A DNA stretch of 41,726 nucleotides, taken from positions 1 through 41,726 of the forward strand of contig VFZU01000047.1 of the NCBI GenBank assembly GCA_016870995.1. The letters run 5' to 3'. This document shows, in pieces, positions 32,258 to 41,726 of the stretch. Numbering within the stretch: position 1 is the stretch's first letter; the number at the start of each line of letters is the position of its first letter. The DNA comes from Acidobacteriota bacterium (GTDB lineage Bacteria; Acidobacteriota; Terriglobia; Bryobacterales; Bryobacteraceae). The position numbers and the translations under genes are program-made. Under the pieces are notes generated by a model. That model had not been told where the DNA came from. It worked only from the letters and a program-made list of their open reading frames with translations, and ran no database searches.

Positions 32258-35200
32258 CTAAAAGCTCAAGCGCAGCGAGAACTGCAACTCACTCGGGGCC
32301 TGCGCACTGGTTTGGTTCGAAATGATGCCGCTCGCCGAGCCCGGAAGATTCGTACCCGGGTTGTTGAAGACGTTGAAGAAGTCCGCATTAAATCGAAGCT
32401 GCCAGCGCTCTGTGATCGCAATCTTCTTAAAGAGCGAAGCGTTCATATTAAAGAGCCACGGGCCGGGAACAATCTGATTCCGCCAGGGGTGAAGGTTGTT
32501 GTTCAAGCCGACTCGCTGCAAGGAACCATTGTTCAACCGCACGAAGACATCGTTCGATTCATAGAGAGCCGCATTCGGATCATTGGCAACTCCAGTCGCC
32601 GGGGTGGGCCAAACAGGAAGGTGGGCAGGTGTGTAGTTGGCGGGCACACCCATAACGCCATTCGGAAGGCCGTTGGCACCTACGCTGTTGATGCGATTGG
32701 CCGGAATGTAGCCGTTGTAATAGAGATAGCCAGGAATGCACTGGCCGCTTCGGCAATCCTCAATTGGATACTTCTTGCCGTAGAACTCCAGGTTTCTCAG
32801 CGCACCAAAGTTGGACGTGGGTAAAGCCCACCAACGGCTGTTGGTGGTGCCACTTCCCGCGATTTGCCAACCGCCAATCAGGCTATCCATCAGGCGTCCA
32901 GATTTACTTAAGAACGCCTTTTTCTTGCCGAACGGCAAATCGTAAAGGAAATTCCAGCGGACCCGATGCTGAGGAATGTCCTGGTCGCGCCGGTAATTAA
33001 GAAAGCGATTCCTCTCGTCGTAGTCGAGCGGGACCGCACCCGGCATGTATACCTCCGGATTAAACACTGCGTTCGATGAGCTGTCTCCAGTGGCGATGTT
33101 GCCAGTGCCCATGGCATGGCTCAGTACATAAAACGCCTGGAACGCAATGCCTTTTGAGAAGCGGCGTTGAATCTCGGCCTGCAAGCTGTGGAAGTTGAGA
33201 TATCCAGTCCTGCGGTAAACCTCGATCTGGCCGAACACCCGGTTATCGAAAGGACGCCGTGCGACGTTGGCAAAGGTGCCGGTGGGCAAGGGCTGCCCGG
33301 TTGAGGCAAACCAGATGTAGTTGTTCGCCTGGTCGTTCAGGCGTTGCCATTGGTCGATGTTCCGATTCGCGTTGCCCACATAGGCGAGGCGAGCCACGGT
33401 GCTTTTGGCAACTTCGGTTTCAAGCGTAAAGTTCCATTCGTTTACGAATGTTGTTGGCTGGTTCGGATCGAACGAAGCTGCCCCAGGGCTCCCGGGAACC
33501 AGTGGTTGGATCGCACCCGGTACCAGCACATTCTGTGAATTTACGCCCGCGATCACCTGGGGTACGCTGCGCAGTCCCAGATTGGCCAGGCCATCGGGAT
33601 TCTGGGCGGCATTGTTTATATTTCGATTCGTTGCCGCCTGCATTGGAGGGTTGGCGCGCATGCGGGAATTAAACGTTCTCAGCGGCGGGGGGAAGCAATA
33701 GGTTCCAAAGCCACCACGCGCAACCCACTGCCGACCAAACTGATTGCGCTTGTAGGCGAACCCGGCGCGCGGGCTGAAGTCGAACCAATTGGAATTGATG
33801 AGCCGGCTGGGTAGCCCGGCATCGCTGGTGGACCCAAAGCGCACGCCTATCCGCTGGAACTCACTCAAGATGGCTTGATTCGTGTAGCCGAGCTCAACCA
33901 TTCTGCTCACAGGGATCGGAGAAACAATGGACTTGCTTTTCGGATCAAAACCCATCAACACGTTGTTCGCCTCGCGGACGGGAGAAAAATACTCGTAGCG
34001 CAGCCCAAGGTTGACGGTCAGGTTCGGACTCACCTTCCAGTTGTCCTGCAGATACGCGGAATTCTCAGCCCCGCGAATGTAATACCAGCCGCGGTTGAAC
34101 GTTGCCGTGTAAGTCTGCGCAACACCCAGAAACAGGTTTGCGGAATCGTGTCCCGTTCGAGGCACCGCGTTGACTGCATTCCCAACGGATGCCGTGTCAT
34201 AGAGGGCGGTTGCCAGACTCGAGAAATTGATCTGCCCCTGGTTTTGCTCCTGGTCGGGTAGAACATTGAGGTTCTCGTTGCGAATGCGCCAGCCAAATTC
34301 GAGCTGGTGCTTACCGGCGATTTTCGAGTAGTTCTGTTCGACGGTGATCAGCCGCGTGACATCCTTGCGTGGGCGTGGCCCCTGGTAGATCATGTCGAAG
34401 CCCGTGCCGACAAAATCAGGCAGCCCGTTGGCGCGAAATGGGTTCGGCAGCTTCAGTTGCGTGGCCCAATCCGTATCGAGACCGGGTGCCTGCGTATTGT
34501 AGTTGTCGTCATTATTCAAGCCGGTCACAATCGTTTCCATGAACAGCGACGGAGACCAGATGCGCGTCCAGGAAAACACTCCATTTTGGCTGTAGATCGG
34601 CAAGAGTTCATAGTTGGCGAGATTCCCTGTCGGGATCGGCGCATTGTTGTTGAAAGACCGGCGTTGCACCAGGGTTCGATTGCTCTTGGTATACCGCCCG
34701 AAGATTTGATCCTTGGTAGAAACCTGGTGGTCGACCCGAATCGTGAGCGTGTCATGATCCTGCTTATTGGGGCTAGGGCCAAACCATTTGGAAGTCAACA
34801 ATGGGTTCCGTTCTGGCAGTGTCGGCAGCGGAGTCATGCCGTAGAGGAATGATGCGATCGGGCTGCGGCGATCGAGTGGGATCCGGTTGCCGGCGAATGG
34901 CTGCCGCACATATCCCAGAGCCGCTCCGGTTGACTGCGGATCATAGAGCACAAGCTGCCGGTTGATTCCGTCAATGAGCCCGGAAAAGTCACCGTTGCGC
35001 ATCGCCTCGGTAGGAACTGTCGACCCAAAATTGGTGGCGGCTCGAAGGCGAAATTCTTCATAGGCCGCGAAGAAGAAGGTCCGGTTGCGGCCGTTGTAAA
35101 GCTTCGGCAGGATCACCGGGCCACCGAGCGAGACGCCATACTCATTGCGGATCAGCTGAGGCGGTTTCGAAAAGAAATCCTGCCGCCGCCTTGCGACTCC

Positions 35201-35929
35201 AATGCCGTTGTTGCGCAGCGTGTGAAACAAAGAACCATGCCATTCGTTGCTGCCGCTTCTCGTAGAAACGATGGTTGAGCTCGGCCGGTTGTACTTCGCT
35301 GAAGACACACTGGTCTCCACGCGAAATTCATTGATGGTATCGAGCCCTGGCGGGCGCGCTGGCTGGCCGCCGACATTGCGCTGGTTGAGGGTGGCTCCGT
35401 CTTGCACGAATTCCATGGAGGTCGCGCGCATACCGTTTACGCGGTCTCCTTCGACACCCGGCGTTGTCTGCGCAATCAGGTTGGTAAAGAGGCGTCCATT
35501 CAGCGGCAGTTGATCGATGCGCTCGCGCTCCACCACATTGGCGATGGTGGCCTGCGTTGTGGTGAGCAGTGGTGTGATCTCCGCGGAGACGCTCACCTCG
35601 GTCGCTGTGCCCGAGATCGCCATCGTCACGTCTACAACTGCGGTCTGCCCAGTCTGTAGAAAGACACTGCCCTTCCAGGCCTGCATGCCCGGCGAATCGA
35701 CTGTGACGCGATACGTGCCTGGCACGATCGAAAGGAAAATGTAAGTGCCAGACGCCGTGCTCTCCGTCTGAAACATCCGGTTGGTGGTGGTTTGCTCGAT
35801 GCTGACCTTGGCCCCTGGAATAATCGCCGAGGAGGCGTCGCGAACGGTACCTTGAATAGTCCCGCTGCCTGTCTGTGCCATGAGAGTGGAAACAAGACAG
35901 AAGACTAGTAAGAAAACCCTGATATGCAT
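32258..35929 (-). CDS. TonB-dependent receptor with carboxypeptidase regulatory-like domain (Oar-like)
   Basis: A 1223-residue outer-membrane receptor. After a signal peptide (MHIRVFLLVFCLVSTLMAQ) comes a CarboxypepD_reg domain (about residues 22-105, GTIQGTVRDASSAIIPGAKV), a plug (VVERERIDQLPLNGRLF and following) and a long beta-barrel ending in FSLRLSF, the terminal aromatic expected for outer-membrane insertion. Acidobacteria have many such receptors, probably for oligosaccharides or peptides. I chose the ATG at 35929; the frame is open for another 86 codons upstream, but that part has no signal and overlaps the oxidoreductase gene. It lies 42 bp downstream of the Gfo/Idh/MocA gene and may share its promoter. 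Confidence 0.92.
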   Translation of the reverse strand: MHIRVFLLVFCLVSTLMAQTGSGTIQGTVRDASSAIIPGAKVSIEQTTTNRMFQTESTASGTYIFLSIVPGTYRVTVDSPGMQAWKGSVFLQTGQTAVVDVTMAISGTATEVSVSAEITPLLTTTQATIANVVERERIDQLPLNGRLFTNLIAQTTPGVEGDRVNGMRATSMEFVQDGATLNQRNVGGQPARPPGLDTINEFRVETSVSSAKYNRPSSTIVSTRSGSNEWHGSLFHTLRNNGIGVARRRQDFFSKPPQLIRNEYGVSLGGPVILPKLYNGRNRTFFFAAYEEFRLRAATNFGSTVPTEAMRNGDFSGLIDGINRQLVLYDPQSTGAALGYVRQPFAGNRIPLDRRSPIASFLYGMTPLPTLPERNPLLTSKWFGPSPNKQDHDTLTIRVDHQVSTKDQIFGRYTKSNRTLVQRRSFNNNAPIPTGNLANYELLPIYSQNGVFSWTRIWSPSLFMETIVTGLNNDDNYNTQAPGLDTDWATQLKLPNPFRANGLPDFVGTGFDMIYQGPRPRKDVTRLITVEQNYSKIAGKHQLEFGWRIRNENLNVLPDQEQNQGQINFSSLATALYDTASVGNAVNAVPRTGHDSANLFLGVAQTYTATFNRGWYYIRGAENSAYLQDNWKVSPNLTVNLGLRYEYFSPVREANNVLMGFDPKSKSIVSPIPVSRMVELGYTNQAILSEFQRIGVRFGSTSDAGLPSRLINSNWFDFSPRAGFAYKRNQFGRQWVARGGFGTYCFPPPLRTFNSRMRANPPMQAATNRNINNAAQNPDGLANLGLRSVPQVIAGVNSQNVLVPGAIQPLVPGSPGAASFDPNQPTTFVNEWNFTLETEVAKSTVARLAYVGNANRNIDQWQRLNDQANNYIWFASTGQPLPTGTFANVARRPFDNRVFGQIEVYRRTGYLNFHSLQAEIQRRFSKGIAFQAFYVLSHAMGTGNIATGDSSSNAVFNPEVYMPGAVPLDYDERNRFLNYRRDQDIPQHRVRWNFLYDLPFGKKKAFLSKSGRLMDSLIGGWQIAGSGTTNSRWWALPTSNFGALRNLEFYGKKYPIEDCRSGQCIPGYLYYNGYIPANRINSVGANGLPNGVMGVPANYTPAHLPVWPTPATGVANDPNAALYESNDVFVRLNNGSLQRVGLNNNLHPWRNQIVPGPWLFNMNASLFKKIAITERWQLRFNADFFNVFNNPGTNLPGSASGIISNQTSAQAPSELQFSLRLSF

Positions 35930-35970
35930 TGCTACAAGCAGCCTATCGGATCTGCTTGTCCAGTTTGCAG

Positions 35971-37335
35971 CTAGAGGTTCAGGCTCTTGAGCATCTTGGC
36001 CCATGGCTCGCGGTAAGGCCGTTCGAGCATGGCATTGGCCTCGCGATCCCCCACGATTTCCTCTTTGACGGCATCCCACTTGAGTGCGCGTCCCAGCCTT
36101 AATGACAGGTTGGCAAGATGGCAGGCCACTGCCGTTTGATGCCCGTCTTCCACATCGGCCACTGTACGCTGGCGCGATTTGATGCAATCAAGGAAGTTGC
36201 GCACGTGGAGGTCGAACTGCTCTGGGCTTGAGCCCTTCTCGGTGCGGTTCTCGACGTACTTCTCGAGCTTCACTGCAACGCGCTGCGCACCTCCTGTCGG
36301 ATGACCCTGGAAGGTGGGAATCGAATTCTCCGGCGGTCGCTTCACATCACCCTTGATGGTGAAGTTGCCGCGATCAATTTTGAGGCTCCCTTTGGTGCCA
36401 TAGAACTCAAGCCCCGAGCCTGCCCCAGAACCTTGCCCGCCTTCGCGGTGGCTCCAGATCGACGTCATACCGGGATAGGTGAACGCAGCATCCTGCGTGT
36501 CCGGCGTCTCGCCGTCATCCTCCAGCACGAAGCGGCCACCATTGCTATAAACCGCCTGGGGTCCTTTGTGCCCCAAGTACCACTGCAGGATGTCGATTTG
36601 ATGCGCACCCAGATTGGTCATCTGTCCGCCGGAGTAATCCCAGAACCAACGGAAGTGATAAAGAGCCCGGTGTGGGCTGTAAGGCCGTTTTGGCGCTGGC
36701 CCGAGCCACATGTCATAGTCGAGCTCGGTTGGTACCTGATCTGCCGTCGGCCGGCCAAAGCCCGGCATCACATTGCGAAACGAAGCCATTCTGACGCTGT
36801 GTACTTTGCCAATCGTTCCATCGGCGATCAATTGCTTGGCTTGCTGATAGTGTTTGCCGCTGCGCTGCTGGGTGCCCACCTGCACCACACGCTTGTACTT
36901 GCGCGCCGCATTGATCATCCAGCGGCCCTCGCGGACGAAGAGCGTCATCGGCTTTTCGACGTACACATCTTTTCCGGCAGCGCAGGCCATGATCGTCATC
37001 ATGGCGTGCCAGTGGTCTGGCGTTGAAACCACTACCGCCTGGATGTCCTTGTCGTCGAGCAGCTTTCGAAAATCCTTGTAGCCCTTCGCCTTGCCGCCAC
37101 AAGCGCGGATGCCTTCTTCCATGCGCGGCTGATAGATGTCGCTCATGGCCGCAAGGTCTACATCGCGCTGGTTCTTGAAGTCGTAAACGTGCTGAGCGCC
37201 AATCAGGCCATAGCCCACAAAGCCAACCTGCAGGCGATCGTTGGCACCAAGAATGCGCGAATAGGCAGCGGCCGAAAGGCTAGTGGCGAAGGTTCTTCGA
37301 GTCAGGGACATCGCGGAAATCGTATCAGGTTTCAT
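35971..37335 (-). CDS. Gfo/Idh/MocA oxidoreductase with Tat signal
   Basis: A 454-residue protein with a twin-arginine signal (SLTRRTFATSLSAAAYS), then a Rossmann fold (VGFVGYGLIGAQHV), the catalytic-lysine motif VYVEKPMTLFV and a C-terminal GFO_IDH_MocA domain with GGQMTNLGAHQIDILQWYL. Tat export means it folds in the cytoplasm with bound NAD(P) before secretion; relatives are sugar oxidoreductases or glycosidases. The substrate is unknown. Starts ATG 37335 and ATG 37311 are both plausible; the second begins right at the Tat signal. Divergent from the dehydratase gene with 24 bp between starts. Confidence 0.9.
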   Translation of the reverse strand: MKPDTISAMSLTRRTFATSLSAAAYSRILGANDRLQVGFVGYGLIGAQHVYDFKNQRDVDLAAMSDIYQPRMEEGIRACGGKAKGYKDFRKLLDDKDIQAVVVSTPDHWHAMMTIMACAAGKDVYVEKPMTLFVREGRWMINAARKYKRVVQVGTQQRSGKHYQQAKQLIADGTIGKVHSVRMASFRNVMPGFGRPTADQVPTELDYDMWLGPAPKRPYSPHRALYHFRWFWDYSGGQMTNLGAHQIDILQWYLGHKGPQAVYSNGGRFVLEDDGETPDTQDAAFTYPGMTSIWSHREGGQGSGAGSGLEFYGTKGSLKIDRGNFTIKGDVKRPPENSIPTFQGHPTGGAQRVAVKLEKYVENRTEKGSSPEQFDLHVRNFLDCIKSRQRTVADVEDGHQTAVACHLANLSLRLGRALKWDAVKEEIVGDREANAMLERPYREPWAKMLKSLNL

Positions 37336-37359
37336 GGGGTCGCGATACGATGACGTTTT

Positions 37360-39339
37360 ATGTCTGATTCATCCAATCTGCTATCGCTGCTCGATTCGGG
37401 CGACCGCTCGCTGCTGGAGGTCGTCTCCAAAGCCAAGGGCCCTGAGGGCTCACTGCCGATCACTCCCGAAATGCTGATCGAAAGGCCCTCGGGCGACCTG
37501 TTTGGCTGGACGCTCAACGTTGGCATGGGGCTGGACCCGCGCCTCCTGGGCGGTAAAGAGATGCTGCTGCTCTCGACCCACGGCGGCATTCGAGCGAACG
37601 ACGGTAAACCGATCGCGCTCGGCTATCACACCGGCCACTGGGAAGTGAATCTACTGATGACTGCCGCCGCCGAGGAGTTCGCCCGGCATCGCGCCATCCC
37701 CTTCGCAGGTTTTGTCACAGACCCCTGCGATGGCCGCACCCAAGGCACAACGGGCATGTTCGACAGCCTGCCTTATCGCAACGATTCCTCGCAGGTCTTC
37801 CGCCGTCTGATTCGTAGCCTGCCCACGCGCCAGGGTGTGCTGGGCGTTGCCACTTGCGACAAGGGGCTTCCTTCAATGATGATGGCCCTCGCCAGCACTC
37901 ATACTTTGCCCACCGTGCTTGTACCGGGTGGCGTCACGCTGGCCACCGAGGATGGCGAAGACACTGGCAAAGTGCAAACCATCGGTGCCCGCTATGCTCA
38001 CGGTGACATCACGCTCGAACATGCTGCCGACATGGGTTGCCGCGCCTGTGCCTCGCCCGGCGGTGGCTGCCAATTTCTCGGTACCGCTGCGACTTCGCAA
38101 GTGATTGGTGAAGCCTTGGGCATGTCGCTCCCTCACTCGGCCTTAGCCCCGTCTGGAGCGCCCATCTGGCTTGATATGGCTCGCCGATCGGCCCGCGCGC
38201 TTTTACACCAATCCAAAGAAGGCCTCACCACCAGAGACATCCTTACACCCGCCGCGCTCGATAACGCCATGGCTGTCTTTGCGGCCTTCGGCGGCTCCAC
38301 CAATGTGATCATGCACTTGGCCGCGGTTGCCTTCCACGCCGGTCTTAAGCGCCCCACCCCTGCTGACTGGACCAGCATCCATCGCCAGATCCCGCGCCTC
38401 GTGGACGCTCTGCCCAACGGTCCGCGCAACCACCCTACAGTTCAGGTCTTTCTCGCTGGCGGTGTGCCTGAAGTGATGCTGTATCTCAAGGCCGCAGGCG
38501 TGCTCAATCTGAAAGCGCTCACGGTGAGCGGCCAAACGCTCGGGGATTGTCTCGATTGGTGGGAACAATCTGAGCGGCGGCATCATCTGCGCAAGCTGCT
38601 GCGCGAGCGCGACGGCGTCGACCCGGCGGATGTTCTCATGACTCCCGATTCCGCCCGCAGCCGCGGTCTTACAGCGACTGTGTGCTTCCCGCACGGCAAC
38701 CTCGCCCCCGGCGGCGCGGTCATCAAGAGCACCTCGATCAACCCCAGCGTCGTCGATGCCGACAACGTCTATCGCAAGCGTGGCCGTGCCCGTGTCTTCC
38801 ATTCTGAACGGGACGCGATCCGCGCTATCAAGTCTCGCGGTGAAGACCGCATCCAGGCTGGCGACATCCTGGTTCTCAACTGTCGCGGCCCTCTCGGCAG
38901 CGGTATGGAAGAAACCTATCAGCTCACCAGCGCTCTCAAGTTTCTCGAATTTGGCAAGCACGTAGCTGTGATCACCGATGCCCGCTTCAGCGGAGTTTCA
39001 ACAGGTGCCTGTATCGGGCACGTGACGCCGGAAGCCCTTTCAGGCGGTCCGATCGGCAAAGTCATCGACGGCGATTGGATCGAGATCATCATCAACCGCA
39101 ACGACCTGACGGGCGAGGTGAACCTGATCACTGAAGACGGCGGCATCGAAGGTGGCAACGCTCTTCTGGCAAGCCGTCCAGAACCTGCCGATCTTGCTGC
39201 CGATCCGCAACTCCCCGCCGACAGCCGCCTCTGGGCTGCACTGCAGGACGTCAGCGGTGGCACCTGGGCCGGAGCTGTCTATGACGTGGACAAGATTCTC
39301 GAAGTACTTGCCGCCGGCAAGAAAGCGCTTGGTCTCTAG
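37360..39339 (+). CDS. IlvD/Edd-family dehydratase, YjhG/YagF (D-xylonate dehydratase) type
   Basis: A 659-residue Fe-S dehydratase. Length (YjhG/YagF about 655; IlvD and Edd about 600) and sequence point to the YjhG/YagF subgroup. Cluster-binding cysteines are in [25 protein letters not shown] and [15 protein letters not shown]; the C-terminal domain has [22 protein letters not shown]. These enzymes remove water from sugar acids such as D-xylonate to give 2-keto-3-deoxy acids. A downstream aldolase is not in the window, so pentonate use is inferred only from the family. TTGGTC/GACCAA around the stop codon is a weak hairpin without a T tract. Confidence 0.88.
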   Translation: MSDSSNLLSLLDSGDRSLLEVVSKAKGPEGSLPITPEMLIERPSGDLFGWTLNVGMGLDPRLLGGKEMLLLSTHGGIRANDGKPIALGYHTGHWEVNLLMTAAAEEFARHRAIPFAGFVTDPCDGRTQGTTGMFDSLPYRNDSSQVFRRLIRSLPTRQGVLGVATCDKGLPSMMMALASTHTLPTVLVPGGVTLATEDGEDTGKVQTIGARYAHGDITLEHAADMGCRACASPGGGCQFLGTAATSQVIGEALGMSLPHSALAPSGAPIWLDMARRSARALLHQSKEGLTTRDILTPAALDNAMAVFAAFGGSTNVIMHLAAVAFHAGLKRPTPADWTSIHRQIPRLVDALPNGPRNHPTVQVFLAGGVPEVMLYLKAAGVLNLKALTVSGQTLGDCLDWWEQSERRHHLRKLLRERDGVDPADVLMTPDSARSRGLTATVCFPHGNLAPGGAVIKSTSINPSVVDADNVYRKRGRARVFHSERDAIRAIKSRGEDRIQAGDILVLNCRGPLGSGMEETYQLTSALKFLEFGKHVAVITDARFSGVSTGACIGHVTPEALSGGPIGKVIDGDWIEIIINRNDLTGEVNLITEDGGIEGGNALLASRPEPADLAADPQLPADSRLWAALQDVSGGTWAGAVYDVDKILEVLAAGKKALGL

Positions 39340-39468
39340 ACCAAAGGGTCTGGCTGGCAATCGACTCTCTAAGGATTGTCTTGGGTTTCACTTCAACCGC
39401 AACGGCTGGTCGAGCGAGTTGATCTGGTCGGTTTTGATGCGCCGCCCCAACCCAAAGCCCGCAGCTGC

Positions 39469-40398
39469 CTAGACAACAGGCTTGACGGTGACGCGCTTAT
39501 ACATTTCCTTGGTCTGCTCGAGGTTGGCAAAGCTGATCCCGGGGAGCATCGCCGAGGCCGTGCCTGCGGCCACGCCCCAGCGCAGAGCGTCATAGAAAGC
39601 CTTACCCTTCGACATTGCCCAGGTAAACGCTGCCGCCATTGCATCGCCCGCACCAATCGGGCACACTGCATCCACTCTCGGAGGCACGGCTTCAAAGACA
39701 CGATTTGCTGTGCATCCCACAGCGCCGCGAGACCCAAGCGACAACACCACCGTCTCAGCTCCCATATCGCGGATTCGCTGCGCGGCCTCGACAAAATGAC
39801 TGCGTGTCAACAATGCCCGGCCCAGCAGCCGCTCTGCCTCGGGCTGATTCGGTGTCACCACCGTTGGTCCTGCCTCGATGCTCAACGTCAGCGGATCGCT
39901 GTCGGTATCAAGCAAGGTCGACACTCCATGCTGCTTGGCCGCTGCGATCAAATTCGAGTAAAACTGATCTGGAATCCCCGGCGGCACACTGCCACACAGC
40001 ATCAGCCACTTGGCCTTGGGCAGCCGCTTTACGATCGCCTGTTCCACCGCCGCTACTTCCGCTGGCTCTAACCGCGGCCCGCGCTCGTTCAGCTTTACGC
40101 TCAAGCCATGCTTGTCGGTAATCGAGAGATTGCGCCGGATGGCATTTTTCATCGGCACGAACTCGCTTTGAAACCCGTAGCTTCGCAACAGTTGATCAAA
40201 CTGAGGCCCGCTTTCGCCCCCGGAGAACGCCACAGCCAGCGTCTTGCCGCCAAACGAATGGATCACGCGCGACGCGTTGATGCCACGCCCACCCGCACTC
40301 TCGAAGCTGTCGAGAATGTATGCGCGGTCTTCGAACACCAGTTGGTCCGCTGAGATGTTCTGGTCCACTGCCGGGTTGAGCGTTACCGTGATGATCAA
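39469..40398 (-). CDS. PfkB-family hexose kinase (1-phosphofructokinase-like)
   Basis: A 309-residue ribokinase-fold sugar kinase. ITVTLNPAVDQNI at the start, ESAGGRGINASRVIHSFGG (substrate loop) and PIGAGDAMAAAF (catalytic Asp in GAGD) place it in the 1-phosphofructokinase/tagatose-6-phosphate kinase group. It phosphorylates a sugar phosphate with ATP; the exact substrate is open. The frame is open to 40596, but that upstream part overlaps the divergent transporter and has no homologous look, so I chose TTG at 40398, giving the normal length. Between the dehydratase and this gene lie 129 bp with no recognisable gene. Confidence 0.87.
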   Translation of the reverse strand: MIITVTLNPAVDQNISADQLVFEDRAYILDSFESAGGRGINASRVIHSFGGKTLAVAFSGGESGPQFDQLLRSYGFQSEFVPMKNAIRRNLSITDKHGLSVKLNERGPRLEPAEVAAVEQAIVKRLPKAKWLMLCGSVPPGIPDQFYSNLIAAAKQHGVSTLLDTDSDPLTLSIEAGPTVVTPNQPEAERLLGRALLTRSHFVEAAQRIRDMGAETVVLSLGSRGAVGCTANRVFEAVPPRVDAVCPIGAGDAMAAAFTWAMSKGKAFYDALRWGVAAGTASAMLPGISFANLEQTKEMYKRVTVKPVV

Positions 40399-40427
40399 GC
40401 TTCGATTGTACTTGCTACCCTGATGAC

Positions 40428-41321
40428 TTGTCTCGCGATTCGCATTCGTCCGCCGCATGGTGGAGTCTCGCCGCAGTTTGTTTCTTCTGGGGCACCACTT
40501 ATCTCGGCATCCGTGTCGCTCTTGAAGGCTTGCCGCCACTGATCCTGGTAGCCAGCCGCTTTCTGCTGTCTGGCGCGTTGATCCTCGCATTTGCATTCTG
40601 GCGCGGCTGGCCGATGCCGAAGGGCCCGGCTCTCTGGTGGCCGGTGCTCACCGGGTTGATCACCCTTGGCTGTGGCAACTATTGCCTCTCCCTTGCCGAA
40701 ACTTATATCCCCAGTGGACTCGCGGCCCTCTTCATTACCATCGGCCCATTCTGGATGGTCGGCACGGAAATGGCTGTGCCCGGCGGTGACCGCATCAACC
40801 CCCGCGCCTTCCTCGGAATGCTTGTCGGCCTCGCCGGTGCCGCCTGGCTGGTTGGCCCGGATGCGCTCTCGGCCGGTTTCGACGGCAATACCGTCAAAGG
40901 CTTCCTGATTCTTCAGCTCAGTTGCTTCACCTGGTCGCTTGGCTCGATTCTCCAAAAGCGCAGACCCGAGCGAACCAACCCAATCCTCGTTGGTGCCATC
41001 CAGCAATTCGCCGTAGGGGTAGTCGTAGGGCTCCTCTGCCTGATTCAAGGAGAATGGCAGGTCACGCTGAGCCCGCGAGTGCTCGGCGCAGTCGTCTACC
41101 TGGCACTCTTCGGTTCGATCCTCGCCTACAGTGCATACCTCTACGCACTCCAGAATCTCCCCCTCGCAATCGTCTCAATTTACACATACGTCAACCCGAT
41201 CGTTGCCGTCACCCTCGGCTGGCTGTTTTACCGCGAAGCATTCGGTTTACGCGAGCTAGGGGCGATGCTGGTGATCTTCTTAGGGGTTTGGCTGGTGAAA
41301 AAACTAAGCGTTTCCTCTTAA
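40428..41321 (+). CDS. EamA/DMT-family exporter
   Basis: A 297-residue inner-membrane protein with about ten hydrophobic helices in two EamA repeats; AVCFFWGTTYLGIRVALE and LQLSCFTWSLGSILQKRR begin the repeats and SIYTYVNPIVAVTLGWLFYRE is the typical late helix. Members export amino acids, metabolites or drugs; substrate unknown. The start is TTG at 40428, without a clear ribosome site. It is the last gene before the IS end; 41322-41510 is AT-rich and holds no gene I can support. Confidence 0.9.
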   Translation: MSRDSHSSAAWWSLAAVCFFWGTTYLGIRVALEGLPPLILVASRFLLSGALILAFAFWRGWPMPKGPALWWPVLTGLITLGCGNYCLSLAETYIPSGLAALFITIGPFWMVGTEMAVPGGDRINPRAFLGMLVGLAGAAWLVGPDALSAGFDGNTVKGFLILQLSCFTWSLGSILQKRRPERTNPILVGAIQQFAVGVVVGLLCLIQGEWQVTLSPRVLGAVVYLALFGSILAYSAYLYALQNLPLAIVSIYTYVNPIVAVTLGWLFYREAFGLRELGAMLVIFLGVWLVKKLSVSS

Positions 41322-41510
41322 CAATCCTAAGGTAAAATTCTTTTGTTTTCAGGCACTTAGAAGACCTAAGAATGTTCGATAATTCAAATTGTCAACGGAT
41401 AAAACGCGCCCTTGAAAACCCATTCCGGAAAGATGGTTTCACTTCGGAACGAAAATTCCCGATATGAAACATATCTCCCGCTTTGGTTCCTTTTTTGGGG
41501 CTGTGGAAAA

Positions 41511-41726
41511 AGTTGTGTATGTCAAGTTCTGCAATTACGAATTTGGCCAATGCTGCCTTTCTGGGCTTTTAGGGGAGGAGTGCAGAGGAGGGGATGTGCC
41601 CCTCCTTTGCATCCAGTAATGTAGAGTCCCACCGCCGTCAGGCGGCTTGTTCGAGTTTTCTCAACTGCTCCTTTCTGTGGTCTGAGAGTTGCGTCATATT
41701 GAGATACCGGATTGCCTCGACCCAGT
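41511..41726 (-). mobile_element. Insertion sequence right end (right contig copy)
   Basis: Reverse complement of 1-216 with one difference (41599). The element's outer end faces left, into the window, at about 41511, and its transposase C-terminus lies at 41638-41724. An outward-facing TTGACA sits at 41520-41525 on the minus strand, but no -10 box follows. No target duplication can be judged, because only one side of each element is in the window. Confidence 0.85.
41638..41724 (-). CDS. Transposase, C-terminal fragment (contig edge)
   Basis: Same 28-residue frame as at 3-89, entering from the right edge and ending at TGA (TCA on the plus strand, 41638-41640). The rest of the gene is outside the window. 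Identification as a transposase is inference from the repeated context. Confidence 0.55.
   Translation of the reverse strand, partial: WVEAIRYLNMTQLSDHRKEQLRKLEQAA

Noticed and set aside
35930-36187. 86-codon upstream extension of the TonB receptor frame
   Set aside because: It lies inside the oxidoreductase gene on the same strand in another frame, and a clear signal peptide begins at 35929.
39329-39344. TTGGTC-TCTA-GACCAA hairpin at the dehydratase stop
   Set aside because: Stem of six pairs and no following T tract; too weak to call a terminator.
41412-41624. 70-codon frame running into the right IS end
   Set aside because: It crosses the IS boundary, is absent from the left copy's flank and has no ribosome site.
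1-41726. CRISPR array, prophage, toxin-antitoxin or classical defence island
   Set aside because: No spaced direct repeats, phage structural genes, integrase or recognisable defence genes were found; apart from the IS ends the content is mostly ordinary chromosomal genes.

Overview
The window looks like a complete draft contig from an acidobacterium of the Solibacter/Bryobacter group (order Bryobacterales). The evidence is a GC-rich sequence, a secreted amidase ending in the Solibacter-type C-terminal domain (TIGR03437-like), a DUF1800/DUF1501 pair, an Oar-like TonB receptor with a carboxypeptidase-regulatory plug domain, and a Gfo/Idh/MocA protein with a Tat signal. Lipid A genes (fabZ, lpxA, lpxI) show a Gram-negative envelope. 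Placement is inference from family content; no 16S rRNA is present.

Both ends carry the same 216-bp sequence in inverted orientation (1-216 and 41511-41726, one mismatch). It holds the last 28 codons of a transposase plus the end of an insertion sequence. The outermost 127 bases are identical and the only mismatch is base 128, which suggests a k=127 assembly-graph break rather than a biological end.

Layout. 1-4124: IS end cutting off the 5' part of a DUF1800 gene (also frameshifted at a C6 run), then DUF1501. 4132-6396, minus: cell-wall amidase, tRNA-Glu(UUC), small cytochrome c. 6421-8510, plus: DUF2064 transferase, Bcp peroxiredoxin, and an alpha/beta hydrolase with two in-frame stops. 8507-11482, minus: LysS with a C-terminal extension, M20 peptidase. 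11507-13561, plus: fabZ-lpxA-lpxI. 13558-14391, minus: SDR. 14513-15933, plus: infA and a ClpB-like AAA+ gene split by an in-frame TAA between Walker A and Walker B. 15930-17060, minus: JAMM-like membrane protein. 17179-18009: rsmI. 18006-18479, minus: ArsR-type regulator with a His-rich tail. 18710-23198: ABC ATPase/permease, HlyD and TolC exporter operon. 23167-28614: NIPSNAP protein, beta-propeller/phosphoesterase, large secreted hydrolase. 28570-32203, minus: glycosyltransferase, mannose-6-phosphate isomerase, aminotransferase, coaD. 32258-37335, minus: TonB receptor and Gfo/Idh/MocA oxidoreductase. 37360-41321: YjhG/YagF-type dehydratase, PfkB-family kinase (minus) and DMT exporter.

The most unusual points are the broken-but-in-frame genes (three stops, each explicable by one C:G to T:A change), a JAMM-like domain missing one metal-binding His that overlaps the broken AAA+ gene, and a tripartite exporter whose ATPase lacks canonical Q-loop, signature and H-loop residues beside an ArsR regulator with a palindrome at its start codon. 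Gene packing is very tight: four convergent pairs share exactly four bases (CTAG or TTAG), and no gene-free stretch exceeds about 230 bp.
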